A DNA stretch of 37,818 nt from Nemertoderma westbladi (taxonomy: Eukaryota > Xenacoelomorpha > Nemertodermatida > Nemertodermatidae), in the NCBI GenBank assembly GCA_032718475.1, contig JAUCBJ010002741.1, positions 1 to 37,818 on the forward strand, written 5' to 3'. The translations under genes were made by a program, and so were the position numbers. The notes below the pieces were generated by a model. The model was given only the letters and a program-made list of their open reading frames with translations. It was not told the origin of the DNA and made no database searches. This document shows, piece by piece, positions 1 to 9,571 of the stretch. Each line of letters opens with the position of its first letter. The first letter of the stretch is position 1.

Positions 1-686
1 TAGGTAAGAGTAATTAGTAATCAGAGGTGTCACGAGAGGGGGGCGGGGCGCTTGGATACAACTATTATTAATAAGTTGTTGCTTGGTTAAAGCTAATTGG
101 GTGTCAAAGGTCAACGATAAAGCTGTCTGGATATGGATAAGAGCAATTAGTTACCAGTAAGGGAGCTGTATACCCTATGTCTAAGTATAACGAGATGAAA
201 GTCAATGAGGTCATATAGAAACCAATATATAAAACTAATTATTGTTAAATCTAAAATAAAGTACAATTAAATAAATACAAATAATTAATTAAAATTAAAT
301 ACAAATAAATAATTATTAATGAATAAATATAAATAAATAAGTTAATAAATAAAAGAGCTGCGGTGTCACTTATGACACCCTCTTGCGCCGGCTTTGTGAC
401 AGTTAGACAACACTCATGACCCATTGGGTGTTAGGGCGCTAATCGGTCTGATTAATTAGGATGATCAATAAACCCAGTCAGGAGTCATAAGACACCTATT
501 AGGGATTAAATGTATTAATTAATTGATGACACCTCTCAATTTGGGTCTTATTAGCCTAATTAGGAGGTTCACCCAGACAGTCTGGCGCCAATGACACCCA
601 ATGACACCCATAGGTGTCACATTCCTAAGCGATGAGTCATGAGTGTGGATCTAACTGTCGCCGAGCCGGCCCAAGACCCTACTACT
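1..686. other. Gene-free AT-rich flank with scattered GACACC/GGTGTC motifs
   Basis: No credible coding region is seen. The first 360 bases are AT-rich with A/T-only runs near 240-350. From about 360 to 620 the hexamer GACACC or its complement GGTGTC recurs many times in both orientations (for example around 363-378, 530 and 592-620). This suggests short degenerate inverted and direct repeats but no defined array. The only overlapping open frame is a read-through of the adjacent minisatellite. Confidence 0.6.
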
Positions 687-1302
687 GTGGTATCTGGTAG
701 AAGCCAACGTGGTATCTGGTAGAAGCCAACGTGGTATCTGGTAGAAGCCAACGTGGTATCTGGTAGAAGCCAACGTGGTATCTGGTAGAAGCCAACGTGG
801 TATCTGGTAGAAGCCAACGTGGTATCTGGTAGAAGCCAACGTGGTATCTGGTAGAAGCCAACGTGGTATCTGGTAGAAGCCAACGTGGTATCTGGTAGAA
901 GCCAACGTGGTATCTGGTAGAAGCCAACGTGGTATCTGGTAGAAGCCAACGTGGTATCTGGTAGAAGCCAACGTGGTATCTGGTAGAAGCCAACGTGGTA
1001 TCTGGTAGAAGCCAACGTGGTATCTAGTAGAAGCCAACGTGGTATCTAGTAGAAGCCAACGTGGTATCTGGTAGAAGCCAACGTGGTATCTGGTAGAAGC
1101 CAACGTGGTATCTGGTAGAAGCCAAAGTGGTATCTGGTAGAAGCCAACGTGGTATCTGGTAGAAGCCAACGTGGTATTTGGTAGAAGCCAGCGTGGTAGC
1201 TGGTAGAAGCCAACGTGGTATCTGGTAGAAGCCAACGTGGTATCTGGTAGAAGCCAACGTGGTATCTGGTATAAGCCAACGTGGTATCTGGTAGAAGCCA
1301 AC
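687..1302. repeat. 22-bp minisatellite, 28 copies
   Basis: The 22-bp unit begins GTGGTATCTGG and ends GAAGCCAAC. It repeats without a break for 616 bp, which is exactly 28 units. Most copies are identical; single-base variants cluster in the right part (about 1025, 1050, 1125, 1178, 1190, 1199 and 1271). Because 22 is not a multiple of 3, the array reads through all frames every 66 bp. This explains the apparent minus-strand peptides with a 22-residue period, which I treat as artefacts. Confidence 0.95.
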
Positions 1303-1635
1303 ACAGATCATTCTCAGCGGAAGGTAATTGTAATTTATCTAGAAAGATGGCACAACGTAGCTTGGATGTCAGTTTCGGGATATATTTGCACAGTTCGTAG
1401 TGGAGGCTGTTCGTCGCAGGCGCGAGACACAGTCTACAGAGGCAAGTGTCGGTCGGTCGCCAACATCTCGCGTTTGATTTACATTAAATTAATGTATATA
1501 CTTTTAAAACGTGGATAACACTAGAGACGGGCCTAGCGGCCCGTGAGCAAGTCGTAGGAGAGAGTACGAGTAAAGAAAAAGCTTCTTGTTCTGTCTGATA
1601 ATAAATTAGTGTGAGGGTAGTCCCGGTGGTCCTAC
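1303..1635. other. Unique spacer between two minisatellites
   Basis: About 330 bp of mixed composition with no recognisable gene. A small GC hairpin (GGGCC-TAGC-GGCCC) lies near 1530-1543, and an AATAAA hexamer lies near 1600. The segment could be a remnant of a mobile element leader, but nothing identifies it. Confidence 0.5.
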
Positions 1636-4600
1636 AGAACGGATACTACTCACTGCGCTCTCTGCTACAGAACGGACGCTACTCACTGCGCTCTCTGCTA
1701 CTCACGGACGCTACTCACTGCGCTCTCTGTTACTCACGGACGCTACTCACTACGATCTCTGCTACAGAACGGACGCTACTCACTGCGCTCTCTGCTACAG
1801 AACGGACGCTACTCACTGCGCTCTCTGCTACTCACGGACGCTACTCATTACGATCTCTGCTAGAGAACGGACGCTACTCAATGCGCTCTCTGTTACAGAA
1901 CGGACGCTATTCACTGCGCTCTCTGTTACTCACGGACGCTACTCACTGCGCTCTCTGTTACTCACGGACGCTACTCACTGCGCTCTCTGCTACAGAACGG
2001 ACGCTACTCACTGCGCTCTCTGTTACTCTCGGACGCTACTCACTGCGCTCTCTGCTACAGAACGGACGCTACTCACTGCGCTCTCTGTTACTCTCGGACG
2101 CTACTCACTGCGCTCTCTGCTACAGAACGGACGCTACTCACTGCGCTCTCTGTTACTCTCGGACGCTACTCACTGCGCTCTCTGCTACAGAACGGACGCT
2201 ACTCACTGCGCTCTCTGTTACTCTCGGACGCTACTCACTGCGCTCTCTGCTACAGAACGGACGCTACTCACTGCGCTCTCTGTTACTCACGGACGCTACT
2301 CACTGCGCTCTCTGTTACTCACGGACGCTACTCACTGCGCTCTCTGTTACTCACGGACGCTACTCACTGCGCTCTCTGCTACAGAACGGACGCTACTCAC
2401 TGCGCTCTCTGTTACTCACGGACGCTACTCACTGCGCTCTCTGTTACTCACGGACGCTACTCACTGCGCTCTCTGTTACTCACGGACGCTACTCACTGCG
2501 CTCTCTGTTACTCACGGACGCTACTCACTGCGCTCTCTGTTACAGAACGGACGCTACTCACTGCGCTCTCTGCTACAGAACGGACGCTACTCACTGCGCT
2601 CTCTGCTACAGAACGGACGCTACTCACTGCGCTCTCTGTTACTCACGGACGCTACTCACTGCGCTCTCTGCTACTCACGGACGCTACACACTGCGCTCTC
2701 TGTTACTCACGGACGCTACTCACTGCGCTCTCTGTTACTCACGGACGCTACTCACTACGCTCTCTGCTACAGAACGGACACTACTCACTGCGCTCTCTGC
2801 TACAGAACGGACGCTACTCACTGCGCTCTCTGCTACAGAACGGACGCTACTCACTGCGCTCTCTGCTACAGAACGGACGCTACTCAATGCGCTCTCTGCT
2901 ACAGAACGGACGCTACTCACTGCGCTCTCTGCTACAGAACGGACGCTACTCAATGCGCTCTCTGCTACAGAATGGACGCTACTCACTGCGCTCTCTGCTA
3001 CAGAACGGACGCTACTCACTGCGCTCTCTGCTACAGAACGGACGCTACTCACTGCGCTCTCTGTTACTCACGGACGCTACTCACTGCGCTCTCTGCTACT
3101 CACGGACGCTACTCACTGCACTCTCTGTTACTCACGGACGCTACTCACTGCGCTCTCTGTTACTCACGGACGCTACTCACTACGCTCTCTGCTACAGAAC
3201 GGACACTACTCACTGCGCTCTCTGCTACAGAACGGACGCTACTCACTGCGCTCTCTGTTACTCACGGACGCTACTCACTGCGCTCTCTGTTACAGAACGG
3301 ACGCTACTCAATGCGCTCTCTGCTACAGAACGGACGCTACTCACTGCGCTCTCTGTTACTCACGGACGCTACTCACTGCGCTCTCTGCTACAGAACGGAC
3401 ACTACTCACTGCGCTCTCTGCTACAGAACGGACGCTACTCACTGCGCTCTCTGTTACTCACGGACGCTACTCACTGCGCTCTCTGCTACAGAACGGACGC
3501 TACTCACTGCGCTCTCTGTTACTCACGGACGCTACTCACTGCGCTCTCTGTTACTCACGGACGCTACTCACTGCGCTCTCTGCTACAGAACGGACGCTAC
3601 TAACTGCGCTCTCTGTTACAGAACGGACGCTACTCACTGCGCTCTCTGCTACAGAACGGACGCTACTCACTGCGCTCTCTGCTACAGAACGGACGCTACT
3701 CACTGCGCTCTCTGCTACAGAACGGACGCTACTCACTGCGCTCTCTGTTACTCACGGACGCTACTCACTGCGCTCTCTGTTACTCACGGACGCTACTCAC
3801 TGCGCTCTCTGTTACTCACGGACGCTACTCACTGCGCTTTCTGCTACAGAACGGACGCTACTCAATGCGCTCTCTGTTACAGAACGGACGCTATTCACTG
3901 CGCTCTCTGTTACTCACGGACGCTACTCACTGCGCTCTCTGTTACTCACGGACGCTACTCACTGCGCTCTCTGTTACTCACGGACGCTACTCACTGCGCT
4001 CTGCTACAGAACGGACGCTACTCACTGCGCTCTCTGTTACTCACGGACGCTACTCACTGCGCTCTCTGTTACTCACGGACGCTACTCACTGCGCTCTCTG
4101 TTACTCACGGACGCTACTCACTGCGCTCTCTGTTACTCACGGACGCTACTCACTGCGCTCTCTGTTACTCACGGACGCTACTCACTGCGCTCTCTGCTAC
4201 AGAACGGACGCTACTCACTGCGCTCTCTGCTACAGAACGGACGCTACTCACTGCGCTCTCTGCTACAGAACGGACGCTACTCACTGCGCTCTCTGTTACT
4301 CCCGGACGCTACTCACTGCGCTCTCTGCTACAGAACGGACGCTACTCACTGCGCTCTCTGTTACTCACGGACGCTACTCACTGCGCTCTCTGTTACTCAC
4401 GGACGCTACTCACTGCGCTCTCTGCTACAGAACGGACGCTACTAACTGCGCTCTCTGTTACAGAACGGACGCTACTCACTGCGCTCTCTGCTACAGAACG
4501 GACGCTACTCACTGCGCTCTCTGCTACAGAACGGACGCTACTCACTGCGCTCTCTGCTACAGAACGGACGCTACTCACTGCGCTCTCTGCTACAGAACAG

Positions 4601-4742
4601 ACGCTACTCACTGCGCTCTCTGCTACAGAACGGACACTACTCACTGCGCTTTCTGCTACAGAACGGACGCTACTCACTGCGCTCTCTGCTACAGAACGGA
4701 CGCTACTCACTGCGCTCTCTGCTACAGAACGCACGCTACTCA
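1636..4742. repeat. Mosaic 33/32-bp minisatellite, about 95 units
   Basis: The array is made of two interchangeable unit types sharing the core ACGCTACTCACTGCGCTCTC. The 33-bp type ends in CTACAGAA and the 32-bp type in TTACTCA. The types alternate irregularly, and one 31-bp unit lacks a CT near 4002. The core spacing from 1651 to 4741 fits about 95 units. Neither type contains a forward stop, so 33-bp units keep the frame and each 32-bp unit shifts it. This generates stop-free forward frames of 944, 620 and 338 codons, the longest starting at a GTG. I regard them as repeat artefacts. Confidence 0.93.
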
Positions 4743-4877
4743 CTGCGCTCTCTGCTCTTCGTCCAACTTGGCTAGCCTCTCTTCGTCTTCCTTGCGTTTC
4801 CTCTCCAGTTCCATCGCTTCCTGGATCTTCTTGAGACGTCGATTTTCTTCTTCAGATTGGCGAGTTTTTGTGAGCTC
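4740..4877 (-). CDS. Probable 3'-terminal exon of a charged coiled-coil protein
   Basis: On the minus strand a 45-codon open stretch ends in TGA (4742-4740). It opens directly after a TTTTAG splice-acceptor-like sequence (4883-4878), whose TAG is itself an in-frame stop. The open frame therefore begins exactly at the AG, as expected for an internal acceptor. The peptide is extremely charged and helical (starts ELTKTRQSEEENRRLKK, ends KLDEEQRAQ) with heptad-like Leu spacing, typical of a C-terminal coiled coil. The preceding exons are not visible; LINE copy 1 occupies the upstream side and may sit in the intron. The last codons and stop are part of the first unit of the adjacent 33/32-bp array. 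The family cannot be named, since many cytoskeletal proteins look like this. Confidence 0.6.
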   Translation of the reverse strand, partial: ELTKTRQSEEENRRLKKIQEAMELERKRKEDEERLAKLDEEQRAQ

Positions 4878-5061
4878 CTAAAATAATCGAGCGTTATTCT
4901 TTATTATGCGGGGGTGGTGATATCCACCAACCCACTAACCATGCCGCCATGGATCCTTTATATCCATCCTCTCTTTTTTACTTACACATCCACACTGGAT
5001 ACTCCATTATTTATTAACTCATTCATTATTCAACTATAGGCAACGTAATGGAATTTTGGTG
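4878..5061. other. Probable intron or intergenic spacer
   Basis: Short AT- and pyrimidine-rich sequence between the coiled-coil exon and the truncated end of LINE copy 1. On the minus strand it lies directly upstream of the exon acceptor, so it could be the 3' part of an intron. No other feature is seen. Confidence 0.4.
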
Positions 5062-5760
5062 AAGGCCTTGAAGAAGTCAACAAAGATAACAGCCAGATGC
5101 CTGTCTTTCTATTTTGATAACTCTTCAATTATCCTTCTAAGTGCCAAATTGGGCTCCATGGTCCCACGACCTTTACGGAACCCATTCTGATTTCCACGGA
5201 GCAGTCTCTCAATGGGATCCCTGATGCGATTTAATAGAATTCTATTGTATAGCTTTGCAGCAATCGAGATCAATGAGATTCCCCGAAAAGAACCATAGAG
5301 TGTTAGGTTGCCCTTCTTGGGAACTGGCACCAACTTATTTGTTTTCATTTCTTGTGGGACTCTTGTTGTTCGGTACATGTCTACTATGATGGGATAGATG
5401 AGCTTTAAACACTCAGGTATTTTAAAGACCTCAGGGGGGACACCATCTACTCCACTGGCACGATTGGTTTTAATGCTCTTTGCAGCAGCCTTCACTTCTG
5501 CAAAGGAGATATCACCAATGGGAATATCTGGGAGTACAGACTCAGACACTTTTACTTCTATAAAGTTATCAGGCAATACCCTGTCATTATTGAGGAGCTT
5601 TTCAAAGTGGGCCTTCCAACCATTGAGCCGATCGGCTGGTGATTCAGTCTTAACCTTGGTGGTTGGTTGGCTTTTTCGACCAGCAAGCAAGTTGATCGAT
5701 ATCCATGCCTGGGATGATTGCCTGCTGTCGTCAGCATCATTGATGGCATCAACCTGTTGG
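5062..5760 (-). pseudogene. LINE reverse transcriptase fragment (copy 1)
   Basis: Reading frames include the RT N-terminal motifs: GVDGVPPEVFK, then NKLVPVPKKG, then SFRGISLI, then QNGFRKGRGT. This is the order expected in the finger and palm region of a LINE RT. A premature TAG follows EELSK at about 5112, where copies 2 and 3 have a Lys codon. The sequence continues only to the FFKAF box before truncation. The catalytic FADD box is absent, so the fragment is inactive. It closely resembles copies 2 and 3. Placement in the RTE/RTEX-like group is from general motif resemblance and is not certain. Confidence 0.85.
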
Positions 5761-5799
5761 TTTATTAGTTCCTTTTTAAATTAACAGAGTACTGCCTGT

Positions 5800-6300
5800 T
5801 CAGGGACCTCGATACAGCCTTAACTGCATTCTTGGCCGCAGTAGTCTGTTTGAGTCGGGACTCTTTCTGCGCCTTGTAGAGGTCATTTCGGCACTTCTGA
5901 ATTTTGTTGTCAGTCCAGGGAGCCCAGGTGCAGTTGGATTCATCAATAAACCAATTCCACCATTGCCACTATCATCCGCTGACGCGAGGGCGAGACGCCA
6001 ACCGCCCCCCATGTCCTTAATCAGAACCTCATCAGTCTGTCCAGTCTGCATTCGGTGCTCTTGAACACCCACTGCACTAAGAGAAAGCTTATCTGCTAAG
6101 GCAGTCAGCTCACCTTGTCGCATTGGGAACCCGAGTGTTAGGGTGTTTCTTGAGGCTAGTCTAGTGACTTGCCTCAGATTCACCAATGGCTTTGTTGGTC
6201 GGGGTGGAACATGAGAGTAGCCTCTAACTCCAGAATCCCCCCCCCCCCCCCTCACAATCTGACCTCCCTGGTGACCCAGGGTTTGGGCCAGAAAGGTCAT
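5800..6300 (-). pseudogene. LINE AP-endonuclease N-terminus fused to EN-RT linker (copy 1)
   Basis: The 166-codon frame shows LINE apurinic-type endonuclease features: MRQGELTALADKLSLSAVGV followed by QEHRM (containing the metal-binding Glu), then GGIGLLM. It then jumps to the basic linker KFRSAEMTSTRRRKSPDSNR, which in copy 2 lies some 750 bp further on. The GDFNA and IDHILF catalytic boxes are lost in the deletion. This is a non-functional remnant. Confidence 0.75.
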
Positions 6301-6921
6301 CAGGAAAGGGACTCAAAGAATTGTTTGCCGCTCTCTCTCCAGAAGGGGGTGAGACAGGCAGCCAGTCAGGAGATAACTGACGCCTGTGAGGCCGATTGTG
6401 CCCGGTCATTCCACTGGCCTCTAGTGGCCGGACCTCCGCATTACTAATGTAATCCATAGTGGGGGTCGGGGGGTGCTTTTTTGCCGAGTCAGCTCTCGGG
6501 GCAAATACCACACCCTGGTTTGCCATTCCACAGGGTGGGTGTCGCAGTGGAGTCAGATATGAGGCCCATCACCCATATCTAATCTGGCGCACATGACCCA
6601 CCATTGGCTGTGCAGCTCATCTGCTGGGTCATGCCCTGTACCCCTGCTGCCAGTTGCAGGTCGCAGTGAAGTGTACTCAGAGTACACATGAGAACACTCT
6701 ACTCCTGACCAGCCATTGGTATATCACCATCTGACTGGCCAGGCCATATACCCCTGCAGTCAAGTATATGGGTCCTTAATCCAGGACCAAGGGCGTCCTT
6801 ATCCCAGAACGAAGGGGGTCCTAGTTACAGGACCAGATTTGCCCTAGTAAGAGGGTCTATGCAGCCACAGGTGGCACCTCCTTTATGCTGCATGGAGGTG
6901 GCAAGTTTTCTTGATCAATAA

Positions 6922-7462
6922 CCTAGAATACCTGACCTGACCAAAAACACAAAAACCATTGATAATAATCAACTAAGGAAGGTCGATGAATTCCAGTACG
7001 TTGGATCATGGATAGAGAGTAGCAAAAAGGACATAGAAGTTAGGAAAGCAAAGGCTTGGGTAGCTCTATCAAAAATGGATGCCATCTGGAAATCAGATCT
7101 CTCCAGGCACCTGAAGTCTAAGTTCTTTCGAGCCACAATGGAAAGTGTATTTTTATACGGGGGTGAGACCTGGACACTGACTAAATCACTTGAACAACGA
7201 ATTGATGGTTGCTACACAAGACTACTAAGGGCAACCCTAAACATCAGCTGGAGACAACATATGACAAACGCCGAGCTTTATGGTACAATACCACCTGTAT
7301 CAATCATCTCATGGAAAGCGTAGTCGTGGACGACCGGCCATAACATATATAGATCAACTTGAAAGGGATACTGAACTTGGGAGAAACGAAATTGCGACAA
7401 CTATGGAGAATCGGGAAGCCTGGAAGGATCTCATTTCCACTGTCCGAGTTCGCTCGATCTAG
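6922..7462 (+). pseudogene. C-terminal region of a second RTE-like LINE, internally deleted
   Basis: Frame 1 is open from 6922 and reads a LINE RT thumb and C-terminal region: FQYVGSWIESSKKD, then KAKAWVALSKMDAIWKS, then FLYGGETWTLT, then NAELYGTIPPVS. At about 7305 there is a deletion with a frame change; frame 2 then gives HGKRSRGRPAITYIDQL and ends STVRVRSI-stop at 7462. The order matches the C-terminal half of LINE copy 3 (FCYLGSWIRESGED, KAWAALNRLSRIWKS, VLLYGSPCWALT), but the sequence is clearly diverged and so belongs to another family of the same clade. About 30 residues corresponding to the LRFAGHCFRRED part of copy 3 are missing. The stop codon is the first TAG of the 3' tail. Confidence 0.8.
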
Positions 7463-7474
7463 TAGTAGTAGTAG
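7460..7474 (+). repeat. (TAG)5 microsatellite 3' tail of LINE
   Basis: Five perfect TAG triplets directly end the LINE fragment. RTE-type LINEs commonly end in a short microsatellite instead of poly(A). LINE copy 3 ends with the same (TAG)5 at 37308-37322, preceded by a similar CGATC. Confidence 0.85.
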
Positions 7475-8887
7475 TTCTACAAAGATGAGATGATGATTCG
7501 CCATACATATGTTTGTTAACTATTACCCCAACGCAGTACGCAATATGCACGGACGAGCTTGGTTTATCAGAGTGCTTTATCCATTGCAGGTCGAGATCCC
7601 TCCAGTATATTTCACCCACTGTTGTTGTCACATGCTGGTTTCTCGACAAGTCAATCGATATACCTAATAGTCGGGTTAGAAGTAGTGGGACGACATATAC
7701 GCAATAACTTATTACAACGTGCAGCGATTTGATGTTTCAAACCAAAATGTTTATTTATAAATAATTTTCCATAATTATTTATTATGGAAGGAAAATGGAA
7801 ATGTTCTGGAACGAACAGTTTTCCAAACAATTCGTTTTTTTCGGGTTTTTTATTTGGAACATTCTTTTAACTTCATTAGCAACTGTACGAACTTAATACT
7901 TCGATGAAAAATTTTTGGTATATTTTACAAATAAATTTGTGACTTAGCAATTAGTTATAGTTAATCGTTCCTTATGGCACTTACTGTATACTAATTCTGA
8001 AATTTAGTTGTTTGACCAAGTGACAACCACTATTTTAACAATTAAAAAAATAATATTTTAATTAATTTCCCGCACACTACTTATAATTAAGTATGTTAGA
8101 AGAAACAGAAAAGTATATTATTCTAAATTGTTACTTTATCGCTCTAATATACCCCAAAATCAGGAGAAAAATGAGTACTTTAGCCATAGGGAATAAAGTA
8201 ATAAATATAGTATATAAAGTAATATAAAGTAATATTGCATTGATTTTACTTTTTTCCAGGAAAAAAGTAAAGTAAAATAACATTTTGGTGGAATTTCTTA
8301 ATTTTTGTTACATAATATGTTGGAAGAGCATCGAAGTAGAAGAGGATTGCAAGCAAAATCCATGAAGACACTTAAAAGTTATTGCAACTTTAGTGTGAAA
8401 GACGAACTCCAAAACGGAACTCAATATCCAATATTGGTTTATGTAGTTAAGCGGCTCTCTAGTTACGTAATAAATATTCGAGAACACTAAATTATTTAAC
8501 ATTGAGTAAGGCGTTGAAGAATACAGTAATTAGAATCGCAGTAACTATGGAAGCAATATAGTTACTACAGTTCAATATATTTTGTAACACTATATCGCTC
8601 TATATTTTATTATCGAATTGAGCAACAAAAAAGTACAAATATAAGAATAAAATTAAGAATTAGATGAGAATTAAATTAGAAAATAATATTAGATGAGAAA
8701 ATATTGAGTTTTAGTAATCTCGCTGGCGCTCGTTAAATAAAATACATTAAGAATAGTGAAAAAAGTTATACTTTATTCCCAAAATAAGTAATAAATAGTT
8801 ATTTTATAGATGGTAATATTACAATAGCATAATAATATCCAGATTGAACAAAAAAGGCTCTGGCTGTGGATCTGGTAACCACCATTG
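7475..8887. other. AT-rich gene-free region upstream of the secreted-protein gene
   Basis: No credible CDS; a 61-codon ATG frame at 8305-8490 has no recognisable features. Short inverted repeats occur: arms TTCCATAAT/ATTATGGAA at 7767-7789, and a 21-bp near-perfect hairpin at 8248-8268 (ACTTTTTTCC/GGAAAAAAGT). Short direct repeats of ATAAAGTAAT occur near 8212-8235. The last part may hold the promoter and 5' UTR of the gene starting at 8888, but no clear TATA or initiator can be assigned in such AT-rich sequence. Confidence 0.5.
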
Positions 8888-9571
8888 ATGGGAAGTTTAA
8901 GGATCCCTCTAATACTTTCTGCCCTTTTTGTATCGACACAGATACGAGCTAACCGAGGAACGACATGTGAAACAGGTCACACCGTGACGGTCTACGCAGA
9001 AGATGAGGATTCTAAAGCCATAGTTGAGAAATTCATAAAGGAATCCATTCAAACGGCGAAGGCTGGAGAGCAGATCGACCTGGATGCACCTGGTATTTCG
9101 GTACCTGTGGCAGGTTGCGAGACATGCCAAGAGCTGTCCCTGCTCTACTACGGGGTAAGTAAGCCTAGTGCTTCATTCCCTCTGGACGGGAAGCACGTGA
9201 CATTCGAAGTTCGTTATGTGAGATGCAAGAATGAAACGCAATGCGAAAAGAATGAGTGGACAGAAGCTGAGTGCACGGAAATGTGGAACAATGGTGAGTT
9301 GGGGTACGAGGGTGTTGATATCCTTAAAGGGGTGTTGCAAACACGAATGGAAAAAGTGAACACGGTCTGTCAGCAGGGATGTTGTGACGGTTACTGCGAC
9401 ACTCAATGGGAAAAAGATCCGCGAACATTTCAAGCAACCACAACATCTACTTCAACAACATCCACGACCTCAACCACAACCTCCGGTTCTCGAGGAGACA
9501 AGGAAAACGTTAGCATAGTTACTTTACTTATGGTTGGAGCTGTGATAGTAGTTGGAGTATTCCAGAACTAG
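8888..9571 (+). CDS. Secreted Cys-rich protein with mucin-like linker, probably GPI-anchored
   Basis: A single-exon frame of 227 codons from the first ATG (an in-frame TTG lies just before it) to TAG at 9569-9571. Residues 1-22 form a signal peptide (GSLRIPLILSALFVSTQI, then RA). Residues 23-180 form an extracellular region with ten cysteines (about 27, 77, 80, 113, 119, 129, 161, 165, 166, 170), consistent with five disulphides; the cluster CQQGCCDGYC is distinctive. An N-glycosylation sequon (NET) lies at about 115. Residues 184-199 are almost all Thr/Ser, a mucin-like O-glycosylated stalk. A short polar stretch (SGSRGDKENVS) then leads to a terminal hydrophobic tail (IVTLLMVGAVIVVGVF, QN) with no basic cytosolic tail. 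This favours GPI anchoring over a transmembrane helix. No family is recognised. It is the only complete host-like gene in the window; the Kozak context is weak (T at -3, G at +4), and no canonical AATAAA follows closely. Confidence 0.75.
   Translation: MGSLRIPLILSALFVSTQIRANRGTTCETGHTVTVYAEDEDSKAIVEKFIKESIQTAKAGEQIDLDAPGISVPVAGCETCQELSLLYYGVSKPSASFPLDGKHVTFEVRYVRCKNETQCEKNEWTEAECTEMWNNGELGYEGVDILKGVLQTRMEKVNTVCQQGCCDGYCDTQWEKDPRTFQATTTSTSTTSTTSTTTSGSRGDKENVSIVTLLMVGAVIVVGVFQN

Larger units (their letters stand above)
5062..6900 (-). mobile_element. RTE-like LINE copy 1, internally deleted and 3' truncated
   Basis: In element orientation this copy runs from high to low coordinates. Its right part (to about 6420) aligns with LINE copy 2 at 31260-31716, and its left part (5062-5919) aligns with copy 2 at about 29640-30490. 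The roughly 750 bp that copy 2 has in between are missing, so the endonuclease N-terminus (to about 5920) is fused to the endonuclease-RT linker. Homology stops at 5062, inside the RT domain just after the FFKAF box. The stretch 6430-6900 is plausible 5' UTR but has no second copy here, so its limit is tentative. It holds a 17-bp palindrome at 6671-6687. A 15-C run at 6237-6251 replaces CCCTCTCCCCC of copy 2. Confidence 0.8.

Noticed and set aside
1303-1635. LTR or primer-binding-site-like sequence near 1595-1640
   Set aside because: An AATAAA and GGTGGTCC-like stretch are suggestive, but there is no second LTR copy, no clear TG...CA ends and no adjacent gag.
1611-4881. Very long plus-strand open frames (944, 620 and 338 codons) and Ser/Val-rich minus frames
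   Set aside because: They lie wholly in the 33/32-bp array, overlap one another in several frames, start at GTG or at variant ATGs, and consist only of the repeat translation.
8305-8502. Small open frames of 61 and 64 codons on opposite strands
   Set aside because: Mutual shadows in AT-rich sequence with no recognisable features or supporting signals.
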